Assembly (NCBI RefSeq): GCF_024347295.1
Contig: NZ_AP025458.1
Span: 2,294,001 to 2,358,000, forward strand
DNA length: 64,000 nucleotides
Source of the DNA: Vibrio artabrorum
Lineage (GTDB): Bacteria; Pseudomonadota; Gammaproteobacteria; Enterobacterales; Vibrionaceae
Direction: 5' to 3'
A program made the position numbers and the translations under genes. Positions 37,108 through 47,149 of this stretch are shown one piece after another; position 1 is the first letter of the stretch; every line of letters starts with the position of its first letter. A model generated the notes under the pieces. It did no database searches and had not been told where the DNA came from. It saw only the letters and a list, made by a program, of their open reading frames with translations.

Positions 37108-37671
37108 ATGTATATTTTTGGTTATGGCAGCTTAATCAACTCATGTTCACGCCAGCTTACCGGTCAGACAGGGCAAGCGATCCCTGCGATTGTTCATGGC
37201 TTAGTGCGCCATTGGAGCAAGATCGATGACAGCTATGTGTTATCACCTTTGATCGTCAATCTTGGCAAGGGACAAGTCAATGGTGTGTTGCTTGAAGTGG
37301 ATGATATTGCACTGGCTGAATTTGATCGACGTGAGCGTGGCTATCACCGAATTGAATTAAAGGCTTCTCAGATCGAAAGCCAAGATGAGTTCAAGCAGGA
37401 GCAAGCGATCTGGGTATACATCAAAAACGAGATTGAAGCACCTTGCGAAAACAGCCCTATCGTTCAAACCTATGTCGATACGGTATTGGCAGGATGTTTA
37501 GAGGTGTCTGAAAGCTTTGCGGAACACTTTGTTAAACACACGCAAGGTTGGCATCACCCATTAGAAAATGATCGCCACCAGCCTAAATACGGCAACCTTG
37601 CCGGGGTTTCCGATCACCACCACAGTGTGATTGATGGTTTGATAATGACCGTGCGCAGCGAGTTGCTCTAG
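37108..37671 (+). CDS. Gamma-glutamylcyclotransferase-like (AIG2/GGACT) protein
   Basis: A 187-residue cytoplasmic protein of the gamma-glutamylcyclotransferase fold. The substrate-binding loop YIFGYGSLI is at the very N-terminus and the probable catalytic glutamate lies in EFDRRERGYHRIEL, the expected positions. Family members release 5-oxoproline from gamma-glutamyl amino acids or isopeptides; the exact substrate is unknown. It sits alone, convergent with the tRNA-binding protein gene. The longer C-terminal part beyond the GGCT core (about 110-187) is not recognised. Confidence 0.82.
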   Translation: MYIFGYGSLINSCSRQLTGQTGQAIPAIVHGLVRHWSKIDDSYVLSPLIVNLGKGQVNGVLLEVDDIALAEFDRRERGYHRIELKASQIESQDEFKQEQAIWVYIKNEIEAPCENSPIVQTYVDTVLAGCLEVSESFAEHFVKHTQGWHHPLENDRHQPKYGNLAGVSDHHHSVIDGLIMTVRSELL

Positions 37672-37742
37672 ATAGCCAATTGCCCTTCAAAGCGAGTTCA
37701 TTTAGGTTGGTGAACACATTGGCTCTCCAACCTAAAGCGCGC

Positions 37743-38078
<336 letters not shown>

Positions 38079-38230
38079 TCACATCCTATATTGAGCTACT
38101 TTTTACCTAGAACGATATTTACTAAAATTAAGTAAACTATAAATATTTACACTAGCATTAAGTCTAATAATTACAAGTGGTAAAGCTCTCATTACTGCGA
38201 AGTAAAGAGCATAAAAGTTGTCAGTAACTG

Positions 38231-40015
38231 TTACCAGATCTCACTCAATTTTGGCCAACCCCAAGCGGTGATTTTCACGCCTTTAAAGATATCGAGAAAG
38301 CTGAGCGTTTGCCTATGGTGGAGCATCGGAGTAATTAAGCCTTCGTAGATAAGAACAGAGCCTAGTTGCTCGAGTTGATTGAGGTATTCGTTGGGTGAGA
38401 AATTCTCTCGGATACGGTTAAGCTCAACCACCAGCCATTCACTCACATCAGATCCAATTGTGGCATGCAGAACAGGATCACTCAAAAAGTACAACAGAGC
38501 CGACACTTGGCGGTTATCATCAAGATTAAGGCTACTCATGACGATCTCTTCAGTGAAGCCATCACCCTGTGCTTTCTCTATGAACACTTCAAAAGAGTAG
38601 AGATTGATCTGCGCTTCAATGCCAGCCTTCGACAATATTTGTGCCGCAGCTTTGGCGCTGCGTTGAACCCCTAAGTGGGAATAGCAGGCAATCTGAACTG
38701 AGCGAGGCAATTCGGTTTGTTGGCTTCTGATCTGTTTAACGTTATGCCAGAAAGGGAAGAAGTTGTGCGCTATTTCGGCTCCAAATGTCGTTTCATTAAG
38801 TTCGAGCTGGCGCCAAATTTCCTCTCCGTTTAGTCGCTCGCTCAACCAACGACGCTGAGGGTAAGATAAGCTTGGGTTGTTTTGATTGAAAATAATAAAC
38901 AGACAACCTTCCTCAATCCGATCTCTTGATGCGGTATGTTGAAAGTCTGGCGTATGATGGCTTTCCAATGCACTTTTATTGAACTCACTGCTCGCATTGG
39001 TGATGATTTTTTTAGAATACGGCTCTGTGTCAGGCACACCACATGAATCACCAGAGGCTTGTTCATGGTTATCCAAGGACGAATTTAAAGACCAAATCGT
39101 CACTTTATCCGTCAAAGATCGGAAACCATGAAAGTGCTCATTAGCCGCTAAGGTCAGCTTGCTGTCTGAGTGCATTTCAAGGGAAAAGATACCGCAACCA
39201 ACAACATTAGATGATGCGTGTTTGAGTTGTTCCGGTGGTTGGAGCGAGTACTTTAAATCACTCATCAACGCAGCAAAGCCTTTATCACTTCGACTGAGAT
39301 GAACAGAAAATCGATAAGGCGTTTCAACCGTGATGGCTTCAAGGTGATAGAGTTCATTTCGATAATAAGGCAGTGCTTGTAGTTCAAGTAATAGTTGCGA
39401 GACAACCTCAGCATCAACTTTGCCACCCGAATGAAAGCTCACGGAAGGACGAAGATAAAAGGTCCACACTGTCCAATTTTCATCGGCTTCCCAATGGTGT
39501 GCAATATTAGGAATCAAATCGCCTTCTGAGTTCATTGAAACCAAACAAGAATGGATTTGACGAATCAAATAGCGCTCACTATTACGATGCGGCATTGTCG
39601 GAATAAGAGCAGCAAATGGCCGATTATAAGTCAATTGTACACTCACTTTGCCTTCTGTCACTTGTGCTCCAGAAGTCTGCTTCAACAACTGTTCGAAAAC
39701 CACTTGATTGTATTCAAGAAACTCCAGAGCCCGGTCGTATTTGCTCTCTTTGATCCACTCCAAGGCAATAGAGCGCTTCACCTCGGTGCGGCCGATGCGA
39801 CGAATGAGAGTCGAACGCTGATTTCGCCCGACTCGTGGCATCCAAGCAACCCACTTACGTTCCGTCATCTGTTTAAGGATGGTACGCGCATGCCGTGGAC
39901 TGGTGCACATCTTGTCTGCAGTCTCTGCAAGTGTGACGGCATGCTCGAGCAATAATTCAAATTCTTCTAGCCGTTCGTAATATCGAAAAAGGTTAATACC
40001 ATCCAAAATAGGCAC
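38231..40015 (-). CDS. sgrR: SgrR family transcriptional regulator
   Basis: A 594-residue regulator (E. coli SgrR 551). The N-terminal winged-HTH domain (about 15-120) has the family motif TSPRHARTILKQMTERKWVAWMPRVGRNQRSTL. The C-terminal part is a solute-binding-protein (SBP_bac_5-like) domain: IPTMPHRNSERYLIRQIHSCLVSMN and HHWEADENWTVWTFYLRPSVSFHSGGKV. In E. coli SgrR senses glucose-phosphate stress and activates the divergent small RNA gene sgrS, whose RNA blocks ptsG translation. Here sgrR is divergent from ptsG itself across about 400 bp, which strongly supports a sugar-phosphate role. Effector and exact promoter targets are inferred. Confidence 0.9.
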   Translation of the reverse strand: MPILDGINLFRYYERLEEFELLLEHAVTLAETADKMCTSPRHARTILKQMTERKWVAWMPRVGRNQRSTLIRRIGRTEVKRSIALEWIKESKYDRALEFLEYNQVVFEQLLKQTSGAQVTEGKVSVQLTYNRPFAALIPTMPHRNSERYLIRQIHSCLVSMNSEGDLIPNIAHHWEADENWTVWTFYLRPSVSFHSGGKVDAEVVSQLLLELQALPYYRNELYHLEAITVETPYRFSVHLSRSDKGFAALMSDLKYSLQPPEQLKHASSNVVGCGIFSLEMHSDSKLTLAANEHFHGFRSLTDKVTIWSLNSSLDNHEQASGDSCGVPDTEPYSKKIITNASSEFNKSALESHHTPDFQHTASRDRIEEGCLFIIFNQNNPSLSYPQRRWLSERLNGEEIWRQLELNETTFGAEIAHNFFPFWHNVKQIRSQQTELPRSVQIACYSHLGVQRSAKAAAQILSKAGIEAQINLYSFEVFIEKAQGDGFTEEIVMSSLNLDDNRQVSALLYFLSDPVLHATIGSDVSEWLVVELNRIRENFSPNEYLNQLEQLGSVLIYEGLITPMLHHRQTLSFLDIFKGVKITAWGWPKLSEIW

Positions 40016-40416
40016 TCCAAAGCTAAGTTTAAGTTCCTTATATTAGTTTGATCATGGCCCAGTCAAGTAAAAGTGTCTAAAAACACCATTATGGGGAACT
40101 TGAAATATAAAAAACACACTCTTTTTATATTCCTCATTTTTAGCAAAAATAAACTAAGTTCTAGTGCAGCCCTACGGTTGAGTAATTCAGGCGAAGATAA
40201 TTCATCGATTGTTGAATGCAAAAAGCATTCACAACAAAAGCCTCTCCGCCAACGGTAAATTCACTCTTTAAAAGCTTTAGCGATAGCAACCTACTTTATG
40301 TTTATGCTCCTACCCCCTGCAAACCATAATTTCGCTGCTATCGCTAATCCCCTTTTTGCCATTACTTATCGATGATATTGCACCCCAAATTTTATATAAC
40401 AAATTGGAGTATATTT
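40016..40416 (+). promoter_or_regulatory. sgrR-ptsG divergent regulatory region with RNA-like structure
   Basis: 401 bp between divergent genes. It holds a stem-loop TTGTTGAATGC...GCATTCACAACAA (40209-40237) and an 11-bp perfect inverted repeat TAGCGATAGCA (40278-40288) / TGCTATCGCTA (40336-40346) enclosing 47 bases, followed by C4T5. Inside that loop TATGCTCC (40303-40310) can pair with GGAGTATA (40406-40413), the ptsG ribosome binding site, through eight base pairs including one G-U. The layout fits either an SgrS-like small RNA or a regulatory ptsG leader. A 55-61-codon frame in this stretch has no ribosome binding site and is not accepted as a gene. Confidence 0.5.
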
Positions 40417-41826
40417 ATGTTTGCTAACTTTTTTGCCAACTTGTCTAAAGTAGGTAAAGCCTTGATGTTGCCCATAGCCTCAATGCCCGCAGCGGGTATT
40501 TTATTGGGCATTGGCTCGGCACAATTTGGGTTTATTCCACCGGTGGTTTCTGAGTTAATGGCAGAAGCCGGTGGCGCAGTCTTCGGTAACCTGCCATTGA
40601 TTTTTGCATTAGGTGTGGCGATTTCATTCACCAACAATGACGGTGTCAGTGCGGTAGCGGGAGGTATCGGTTATTACGTTCTGGTGGCGACACTGAAAGT
40701 CATGGCAGGCGTGCTGGGTGTAGATCATATCGACACGGGTGTTCTTGGCGGCATCATCTCTGGTGCGGTTGGTGCGTATATGTTTAACCGCTTCTACACC
40801 ATTAAGATGCCCGCTTATTTGGCCTTCTTTGCTGGTAAGCGATTTGTTCCAATCGTAACGTCATTTTCTATGCTGTTCTTGGGCGTCGCCATTGCATTTA
40901 TTTGGCAACCAATCGGTGCTGGCATTGATTGGTTTGGCTCCTGGGCTACGGAACAAAATCCATTGGTGGCATTCTGGGCTTACGGCACCGCTGAGCGAGC
41001 GTTGATTCCATTTGGTCTGCACCATGTGATTAACGTGATTATTCAACTTCAAGCGGGTGAGTTTGTAAACGCAGCTGGCCAAGCATTCCATGGGGAAATT
41101 CCTCGCTTCTTCGCAGGCGATCCCAATGCGGGCAACCTAGCTGGTGGCTACTTATTTAAGATGTTTGGCCTTCCTGCCGCTGCAATTGCAATTGGCCGAG
41201 CTGCGAAACCAAAGAATCGCACCAAAGTCATGGGCATCATGGTCTCAGCTGCACTGACATCATTCCTAACCGGTATCACAGAGCCTATTGAGTTTGCGTT
41301 CTTATTCATCTCACCAGCGCTTTACGTGATTCACGCGATCATTGCAGGGCTCGCTTATCCACTGTGTATTATTCTGGGTGTCAAACATGGCTACAGCTTT
41401 AGTGCGGGTCTTATCGATTACGTGACCTTCTTTGGTATCTCAACCAAAGGCTGGATGATCATACCACTAGGTTTGGCTTACGCAGTGCTGTACTACATAG
41501 TTTTCACTTGGTTTATTAAGAGATTCGATCTCAAAACACCAGGCCGTGAAGAAGAAGACAACAGCAAAGCAATCAATGACACAAGCTCAGAGTTTGCCCG
41601 TGAATTGGTCAGCGCATTTGGTGGCAAGCAAAATATCTTGAGCACAGATGCGTGTATCACTCGCTTGAGAATCCAAGTCGACGAGCAAGACAAAGTCGAC
41701 GAAGCAAAATTGAAAGCGCTAGGCGCAGCAGGTGTCGTGCGAGTGGGCACTGGTGTACAAGCTATTTTCGGTGGCAATAGTGACGTTTATAAAACTCAAA
41801 TGGTCGACTGGATGAACAACAACTAG
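40417..41826 (+). CDS. ptsG: Glucose-specific PTS enzyme IICB PtsG
   Basis: A 469-residue glucose transporter/phosphotransferase of the PTS (E. coli 477). The start at 40417 ([36 protein letters not shown]) has a GGAG ribosome binding site eight bases upstream; an earlier in-frame ATG at 40372 has none. The EIIC domain (about 1-380) has [34 protein letters not shown] and [16 protein letters not shown]. The EIIB domain (about 395-469) carries the phosphorylated cysteine in [13 protein letters not shown]. Phosphate comes from EIIA-Glc, encoded elsewhere. It is followed by its own terminator. Confidence 0.95.
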   Translation: MFANFFANLSKVGKALMLPIASMPAAGILLGIGSAQFGFIPPVVSELMAEAGGAVFGNLPLIFALGVAISFTNNDGVSAVAGGIGYYVLVATLKVMAGVLGVDHIDTGVLGGIISGAVGAYMFNRFYTIKMPAYLAFFAGKRFVPIVTSFSMLFLGVAIAFIWQPIGAGIDWFGSWATEQNPLVAFWAYGTAERALIPFGLHHVINVIIQLQAGEFVNAAGQAFHGEIPRFFAGDPNAGNLAGGYLFKMFGLPAAAIAIGRAAKPKNRTKVMGIMVSAALTSFLTGITEPIEFAFLFISPALYVIHAIIAGLAYPLCIILGVKHGYSFSAGLIDYVTFFGISTKGWMIIPLGLAYAVLYYIVFTWFIKRFDLKTPGREEEDNSKAINDTSSEFARELVSAFGGKQNILSTDACITRLRIQVDEQDKVDEAKLKALGAAGVVRVGTGVQAIFGGNSDVYKTQMVDWMNNN

Positions 41827-41873
41827 TTTTCCTAATGCCATGTTCTAGGTCTGTACAATAAAACATAAACTCT

Positions 41874-41905
41874 AAAATCGCGGTCGCATCGATGACCGCG
41901 ATTTT
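41874..41905 (+). terminator. ptsG terminator
   Basis: Perfect 12-bp stem AAAATCGCGGTC / GACCGCGATTTT with an 8-base loop, continuing into TGTTTT. It lies 48 bp after the ptsG stop. Confidence 0.88.
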
Positions 41906-41945
41906 TGTTTTGTTGCAGCCAATCGATTCAAACACTGACCTATAG

Positions 41946-41961
41946 AAGATAACGTTTACAC
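41946..41961. promoter_or_regulatory. Candidate GalR-type operator upstream of galR
   Basis: AAGATAACGTTTACAC has a perfect right half-site CGTTTACAC, identical to the galE operator at 48281-48296, but a poor left half. It lies about 133 bp upstream of galR, so autoregulation is possible but not proven. Confidence 0.4.
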
Positions 41962-42093
41962 TTCACATATATTCAATAAATTCATAGAGTAATGGTGAAT
42001 TCATCGCAATATAAAAATGGTGATAATTGCACTGATTACACAATGGGTGTTTAATACTCCGGTTAACGTTATTTAGCCCACGAAAGGTCCCTC

Positions 42094-43092
42094 ATGGCAA
42101 CCATTAAAGATGTAGCAAAGGAAGCGGGAGTTTCTGTTGCAACGGTATCTCGAGTCGTAAATAAGTCTCCGAAAGCAAGCGCAAACTCAATTGAGTCCGT
42201 CACTAAAGCGATGTCTAAACTCGGTTATCGCCCGAATGCCAATGCTCGCGCGCTGGTAAGCCAGAGTACCAATACCGTCGGTGTGTTGGTTGGTGATATC
42301 TCCGATCCCTTCTTTGGCACGCTGGTTAAAGCTGTCGATAATGTTGCTCGTGAGAACGGAAAGCACATCCTCGTCGGTAATGGCTCACACGATCGTGAAG
42401 AAGAAAGACAAGCGATTGAATTACTGATTAATAGTCGCTGCGATGCCTTGGTGATCCACTCGAAAGGACTCACTGACGAAGAGCTGATTGCCTACGCCAA
42501 AGAGGTCAAGGGCTTGGTACTGATCAACCGTTATATTGCTGAGATTGCCAACCGTTGTATTTTTTTGGACAACAAGAAAGGCGCGTATCTTGCGACGGAA
42601 TACTTGATTCGCCATGGTCATAACAATATTGCCTGCATCGCTTCATCGCACAGCATTGAAGATGCTGATGAGCGTGTACAAGGTTATTTGTCAGCACTTT
42701 CAGATTACAAAATAGCACTATCGGACAACTATATTGAGTACTCGACTCCCACCAGTGACGGTGGCGAATACGCCATGACCAACCTTTTGACTAAATCACT
42801 GCCAATCACCGGCATTGTAGCGTACAACGATTACATGGCAGCAGGAGCTTTGTCTGTGCTTGATGAAAACGGTATTCAAGCACCGGACACAATGTCGATC
42901 ATCGGTTTCGATGATGGCTTGATTGCCCGCTATGTTCATCCAAGGCTGACTACTATTCGCTATCCAATTCAGATGATGGCGGAGAAAGCGACACGACTCG
43001 CGCTGTACTTAGCCAAAGGTGAAAACACCTCAACTGAGCCAATGATGTTCTCTCCGACTTTGGTACGCCGTAATTCGGTAGAGAAAATCTAA
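42094..43092 (+). CDS. galR: LacI-family repressor, GalR/GalS-like
   Basis: A 332-residue LacI/GalR regulator. The N-terminal HTH is MATIKDVAKEAGVSVATVSRVVNKSPKASANSIESVTKAMSKLGYRPNANARALVSQ, near-identical in style to E. coli GalR/GalS. The periplasmic-binding-like domain begins NTVGVLVGDISDPFFGTLVKAVD. The gal genes follow on the opposite strand, and a perfect GalR-type palindrome lies in front of galE, making galactose the likely inducer. It is transcribed toward galM and ends at a hairpin. GalS-type isorepressor function cannot be excluded. Confidence 0.88.
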   Translation: MATIKDVAKEAGVSVATVSRVVNKSPKASANSIESVTKAMSKLGYRPNANARALVSQSTNTVGVLVGDISDPFFGTLVKAVDNVARENGKHILVGNGSHDREEERQAIELLINSRCDALVIHSKGLTDEELIAYAKEVKGLVLINRYIAEIANRCIFLDNKKGAYLATEYLIRHGHNNIACIASSHSIEDADERVQGYLSALSDYKIALSDNYIEYSTPTSDGGEYAMTNLLTKSLPITGIVAYNDYMAAGALSVLDENGIQAPDTMSIIGFDDGLIARYVHPRLTTIRYPIQMMAEKATRLALYLAKGENTSTEPMMFSPTLVRRNSVEKI

Positions 43093-43125
43093 GTTCTGGT
43101 CAACGGACTAAACAGCAAACAAAAA

Positions 43126-43163
43126 AAAGCCCTAACAGAAACACTTTAGTCTGTTAGGGCTTT
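43126..43163. terminator. Terminator between galR and galM
   Basis: 14-bp perfect stem AAAGCCCTAACAGA / TCTGTTAGGGCTTT with a 10-base loop between convergent genes. The minus-strand side (downstream of galM) has an eight-T tract, while the galR side is weaker. Confidence 0.83.
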
Positions 43164-43315
43164 CCTACCTTACTCAGAGACTCAACAATCACGCTGAATC
43201 AACCGCCCTTTTGTTGAGCGCCACTTTTACTCATCCCCCAAGAACAATGTGATGATTCACATCGCTCTATTCACGAGCAAAAGACATTCGCGTAACCACT
43301 TTAAGCCAGAGCGTA

Positions 43316-44395
43316 CTAGTTTGAAGAATCCCCCGAAAATTCAAACTGGTAACAGGTACGGTAGTTATATTCTTGTTCAGGCTTGAGAATACAACTGTCC
43401 TGCTTCCACTCTGGGTGGTTAGGAGAGTCAGGTAAGAACTGGGTTTCTAGCGCCAACCCCGCGTAGTCTTCATAGCTGCCACCACTTCGGTTTGGTGTGC
43501 CACCAAGCCAGTTTCCGGTGTATAACTGCATCGCAGGTTTGGTTGAAAAGACTTTTAGTGTGACGAGCGCATCTGGTGACGTTACGGTCGCGGCGCATTG
43601 AGTGCGCTTACAGCCATCAGCCAACAAGAAAGAGTGGTCGTAACCCTTTGCTGCTTTCTGCTGTTCATCACCCAACAAACGCTCTGAGATCATCATAGGC
43701 TGATTGAAGTCGAAGCTAGTCGATTTCACCGATTTAAGGTTGCCTAATGGAATGCCTACCGAATTGGTCGGCAAGAATTGATCGGCGTTGATGCTGACAA
43801 TGTGTGACAAGCAATCGTGCCCGGTTTCTGCACCAAGTAGATTGAAGTACGCATGATTCGTTAGGTTAACCACGGTCGGCTTGTCTGTCGTTGCCAAGTA
43901 ATGAATGGAAACTCGATTACCTTCAGTGAGTTCATAACGCACCGACACATTCAAATTCCCCGGAAAGCCTTGGTCGCCATCAGCAGACTCTAGCGTAAAC
44001 ACCACTGACGTTTCGGTTTGCTCGGCAATATTCCAACGACGTTTATCAAAACCATTCGGGCCACCGTGCAAGGTATTGCCCGCTTGGTTGGTTTCCAGCT
44101 TGTAGTTCTGACCATCCATTTTGAAGCGACCATTAGCAATGCGATTTGCATAACGGCCAACGGTTGTGCCCATATAGCTGGCTTGTTTCTCGAAGTTCTC
44201 CATTGAGTTTACACCCAACAAAACCTCTCTTTTATTTCCCTTTACTGGCAAGATACAGCTCAACCACGTTGCGCCAATATCCATGAATGTCACTTGCATG
44301 CCATGCGTATTTGATAGCGTCACTAACTGAGCGGGTTGGCCATCATAGGCTGGAGTCTGCGTCATGGATTGATGCAGGTTTTGCGCTTGTGTCAT
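43316..44395 (-). CDS. galM: Aldose 1-epimerase (galactose mutarotase) GalM
   Basis: A 359-residue enzyme that interconverts the alpha and beta anomers of galactose, giving GalK its alpha form. Family segments are visible: GATWLSCILPVKGNKREVLLGV, TVGRYANRIANGRFKMDGQNYKLETNQAGNTLHGG (with the substrate-binding Arg and His), VNLTNHAYFNL (catalytic histidine) and LALETQFLPDSPNHPEW (catalytic glutamate). It is last in galETKM on the minus strand. A terminator-like hairpin lies 25 bp upstream, between galK and galM, so it may be expressed at a lower level. Confidence 0.95.
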   Translation of the reverse strand: MTQAQNLHQSMTQTPAYDGQPAQLVTLSNTHGMQVTFMDIGATWLSCILPVKGNKREVLLGVNSMENFEKQASYMGTTVGRYANRIANGRFKMDGQNYKLETNQAGNTLHGGPNGFDKRRWNIAEQTETSVVFTLESADGDQGFPGNLNVSVRYELTEGNRVSIHYLATTDKPTVVNLTNHAYFNLLGAETGHDCLSHIVSINADQFLPTNSVGIPLGNLKSVKSTSFDFNQPMMISERLLGDEQQKAAKGYDHSFLLADGCKRTQCAATVTSPDALVTLKVFSTKPAMQLYTGNWLGGTPNRSGGSYEDYAGLALETQFLPDSPNHPEWKQDSCILKPEQEYNYRTCYQFEFSGDSSN

Positions 44396-44420
44396 TCTAA
44401 ATTCCTTCTACTGCCAGTAA

Positions 44421-44448
44421 AAAGCCTCTACCTTGAGGTAAAGGCTTT
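44421..44448 (-). terminator. Terminator-like hairpin between galK and galM
   Basis: On the minus strand AAAGCCTTTACC / GGTAGAGGCTTT (two weak pairs) with a 4-base loop runs into TTTTTACTGG, 60 bp after galK and 25 bp before galM. It probably reduces read-through into galM. Confidence 0.6.
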
Positions 44449-44507
44449 AGCATTTGGCCTACCATGATCTTTTTACTTGGTAAGCTCTATATTAAGTCTC
44501 GAAGCCG

Positions 44508-45668
44508 TTAGATTACTTCAACTAAGCCTGCGCCGTCTTTCGCTTGGCACACATAAATTGATTCTTTTAGACCCGTTGCCGCTTGATATTTCTGTTCAAC
44601 GGTTGTTTTGATTTCATCAACCAACGCAGGTGGAACCAATGCCACAATACAGCCCCCGAAACCACCGCCGGTCATACGCACGCCACCTTGATCACCGATC
44701 ACTTCTTTGACCATATCAACCAACGTATCAATCTCTTTGACCGTGATTTCAAAATCATCACGCATTGATGCATGCGATTCAGCCATCAGCTCACCCATAC
44801 GCTTCATGTCATGGGTTCGCAGAGCTTGAGCCGCTTCAACGGTACGGTCATTTTCAGTAATCACGTGACGAGCACGTTTTGCGACCATTTCATCTAACTC
44901 AGACTCTTTCGCTTTGAATTGTTCAATGGTCACATCACGAAGTGCCGGAACACCGAAGATGCACGCCGCTTCTTCACACTGCTCACGACGCGTGTTGTAT
45001 TCGCTGTCGACCAAGCCACGTTTCTTGTTCGAGTTAATGATCACCACCGCCATGTCTTCAGGCATTGAAACCGCTTGAGTTTCTAGGCTACGACAATCCA
45101 AAAGCATCGCGTGATTTGCGCGACCTTCTGCAGAGATCATTTGGTCCATGATGCCGCAATTACAACCCACAAATTCGTTTTCAGCTTGCTGACCATTTAA
45201 CGCGACTTCGGCTTGGCTGATCTCTAGGTTATAAAGCACCTTGAATGTCTGACCAATCACCACTTCCAGTGCCGCAGAAGAACTTAAACCGGCACCTTGA
45301 GGCACGTTGCCCGTTACCGAGATATCGGCACCTGTAAATTCAAAACCGCGACCTTTTAAGCACTTCACTACACCACGAATGTAGTTCGCCCACATCTTGT
45401 CTTGTTGAAATGTGATCGCTTGCGTTAAATCGAACTCATCCACGGCATTGCCGTAATCCACTGATACTACGCGCACAATATTGTCGTCACGCTTAGCCGC
45501 TGCAACGACCGTTTGGTAGTTAATGGCACACGGTAGAACAAAACCGTCGTTGTAGTCAGTGTGCTCCCCAATCAGGTTCACACGACCTGGCGCTTGGATA
45601 ATATGAGTCGCTTGGTAACCAAGGACTTGCTCAAAAGATGCTTTCACATTTTGGATTAGATCAGACAT
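44508..45668 (-). CDS. galK: Galactokinase GalK
   Basis: A 386-residue GHMP-family kinase (E. coli 382) that converts galactose to galactose 1-phosphate. The galactokinase signature is [19 protein letters not shown], the ATP-binding GHMP loop is [14 protein letters not shown], and the C-terminal motif is [19 protein letters not shown]. The start ATG gives the standard N-terminus. It follows galT after a 191-bp gap filled by a repeated element and precedes galM. Confidence 0.97.
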   Translation of the reverse strand: MSDLIQNVKASFEQVLGYQATHIIQAPGRVNLIGEHTDYNDGFVLPCAINYQTVVAAAKRDDNIVRVVSVDYGNAVDEFDLTQAITFQQDKMWANYIRGVVKCLKGRGFEFTGADISVTGNVPQGAGLSSSAALEVVIGQTFKVLYNLEISQAEVALNGQQAENEFVGCNCGIMDQMISAEGRANHAMLLDCRSLETQAVSMPEDMAVVIINSNKKRGLVDSEYNTRREQCEEAACIFGVPALRDVTIEQFKAKESELDEMVAKRARHVITENDRTVEAAQALRTHDMKRMGELMAESHASMRDDFEITVKEIDTLVDMVKEVIGDQGGVRMTGGGFGGCIVALVPPALVDEIKTTVEQKYQAATGLKESIYVCQAKDGAGLVEVI

Positions 45669-45740
45669 AAGTAAACTCTCTGCTTAAACTCTTTAATCAA
45701 ATGGTTATGGCCCCTTTATGGCGCCACTTTAATTCTCTTC

Positions 45741-45840
45741 GATTCCCTATCTCGTTTGTCTCTCACGATAGGGAATGACAACATCGACTTCCCACTTGTC
45801 GTCATTCCAGAATCGAGGGACGAGATATCAGGGATCTCGC
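45741..45840. repeat. Intergenic palindromic repeat, copy 1 (galT-galK)
   Basis: About 100 bp: a hairpin ATTCCCTATC...GATAGGGAATGAC, a variable middle, then TCCAGAATCGAGGGACGAGA and TATCAGGGATCTCG, which can form a second stem (CGAGAT...ATCTCG). It fills most of the spacer between galT and galK. A related copy lies at 46981-47083. It resembles REP/BIME-type dispersed elements and carries no gene. Confidence 0.75.
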
Positions 45841-45859
45841 TCGTTATCTACGAAGTAGG

Positions 45860-46915
45860 CTATTCCTGCTCTTTGTAGTGAACGTCACTCAAATCACGCA
45901 GACGTTGCGCTGCTTGTTCTGCGGTTAAATCACGCTGAGACTCTGCTAACATTTCGTAGCCAACCATGAACTTACGAACCGAAGCACTACGTAACAGTGG
46001 CGGGTAGAACAATGCATGCAGTTGCCAGTGATCGATGTCGGTGCCTTCTTCGAAGAACGGCGCATAATGCCAGCCCATTGAGTAAGGGAATGAGCATTGG
46101 AACAAGTTGTCGTAACGACTGGTCAGCTTCTTAATCGCAACCGCTAAATCATCACGCTGCGTGTCCGTCAGTTCACTCATACGGCGGATGTGTGTTTTAG
46201 GTAGCAACATGGTTTCAAAAGGCCATGCTGCCCAGTAAGGCACCACGGCAATCCAATGTTCCGTTTCAACCACAGTGCGAGAGCCGTCTTTCATTTCAGC
46301 TTCAACGTAATCCACTAATAAGTTTGTACCTTGTTGCGCAAAGTACTCTTTTAGCAATTTGTCTTTGCGTTCAATCTCGTTAGGTAAAAAGCTGTTTGCC
46401 CAGATTTGACCGTGTGGGTGTGGCTGAGAACAGCCCATGGTCTCACCTTTGTTTTCAAACGCTTGAACCCACAGGTAGTCTTTACCTAGCTCTTCAATCT
46501 GTTCATTCCAGGTATTGATAACACCGCGAATCTTATTGATTGGAAGCTCCGGCAGCGTTTTGCTGTGGTCCGGAGAAAAACAGATTACGCGGCTCAACCC
46601 ACGTACACCCTGAGTCTTGAATAGAGGGTTATCAGACTCTGGAGCATCAGGTGAATCAGGCATCAACGCCGCGAAATCATTACTGAATACATAAGTACCA
46701 TCGTAATCTGGGTTTTCATCACCCGAGATACGCGTATTGGTTGGGCACAAGAAACACTCTTTCTCATACGCAGGAAGCTGCGCTGTTGAGGGTTTCTCAT
46801 CTTGACCACTCCAAGGACGTTTTGCTCGGTGCGGTGAAACTAAGATCCACTGACCCGTTAATGGGTTATAACGGCGGTGCGGATGGTCTACTGGGTTAAA
46901 TTCAACTTTTGACAT
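45860..46915 (-). CDS. galT: Galactose-1-phosphate uridylyltransferase GalT
   Basis: A 351-residue enzyme (E. coli 348) that exchanges UMP between UDP-glucose and galactose 1-phosphate. The active-site motif is [13 protein letters not shown] with the nucleophilic histidine in HPH. The zinc-region cysteines are in [11 protein letters not shown], and [12 protein letters not shown] and [12 protein letters not shown] are also family segments. Middle gene of galETKM; both flanking spacers contain a copy of the same palindromic repeat. Confidence 0.97.
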   Translation of the reverse strand: MSKVEFNPVDHPHRRYNPLTGQWILVSPHRAKRPWSGQDEKPSTAQLPAYEKECFLCPTNTRISGDENPDYDGTYVFSNDFAALMPDSPDAPESDNPLFKTQGVRGLSRVICFSPDHSKTLPELPINKIRGVINTWNEQIEELGKDYLWVQAFENKGETMGCSQPHPHGQIWANSFLPNEIERKDKLLKEYFAQQGTNLLVDYVEAEMKDGSRTVVETEHWIAVVPYWAAWPFETMLLPKTHIRRMSELTDTQRDDLAVAIKKLTSRYDNLFQCSFPYSMGWHYAPFFEEGTDIDHWQLHALFYPPLLRSASVRKFMVGYEMLAESQRDLTAEQAAQRLRDLSDVHYKEQE

Positions 46916-46980
46916 GCTTAGATTGCTCTCAAATTTTGTGTCTTGGTCAATTCACCAAGATGAATCATTCTTCTGCGAGG

Positions 46981-47083
46981 AGATTCCCTGTCACGCTCGT
47001 TACTTGCGGTAGGGAATGACGTTTAGAACCGTAGCGTTAAATTTTGTCACTCCAGAATCGAGGATCGAGATATCTGGAATCTC
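46981..47083. repeat. Intergenic palindromic repeat, copy 2 (galE-galT)
   Basis: Related to copy 1 at 45741-45840: GATTCCCTGTC...GGTAGGGAATGAC, a variable middle, then TCCAGAATCGAGGATCGAGA and TATCTGGAATCTC. The ends are conserved and the middle differs, as expected for palindromic mobile-type repeats of one family. Both copies have the same orientation relative to the gal genes. Confidence 0.75.
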
Positions 47084-47149
47084 TCTTTTCTTATCTCAGC
47101 CTTCTCCTAAGAAATTGGAGTTGCAGCTAGGCAGCTTCAATTACACAGG

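Noticed and set aside
40073..40258. 55-61-codon frame in the sgrR-ptsG gap, considered as an SgrT-like peptide
   Set aside because: No ribosome binding site, unremarkable residues and no resemblance to SgrT that I can see; the region is better explained as regulatory RNA or promoter.
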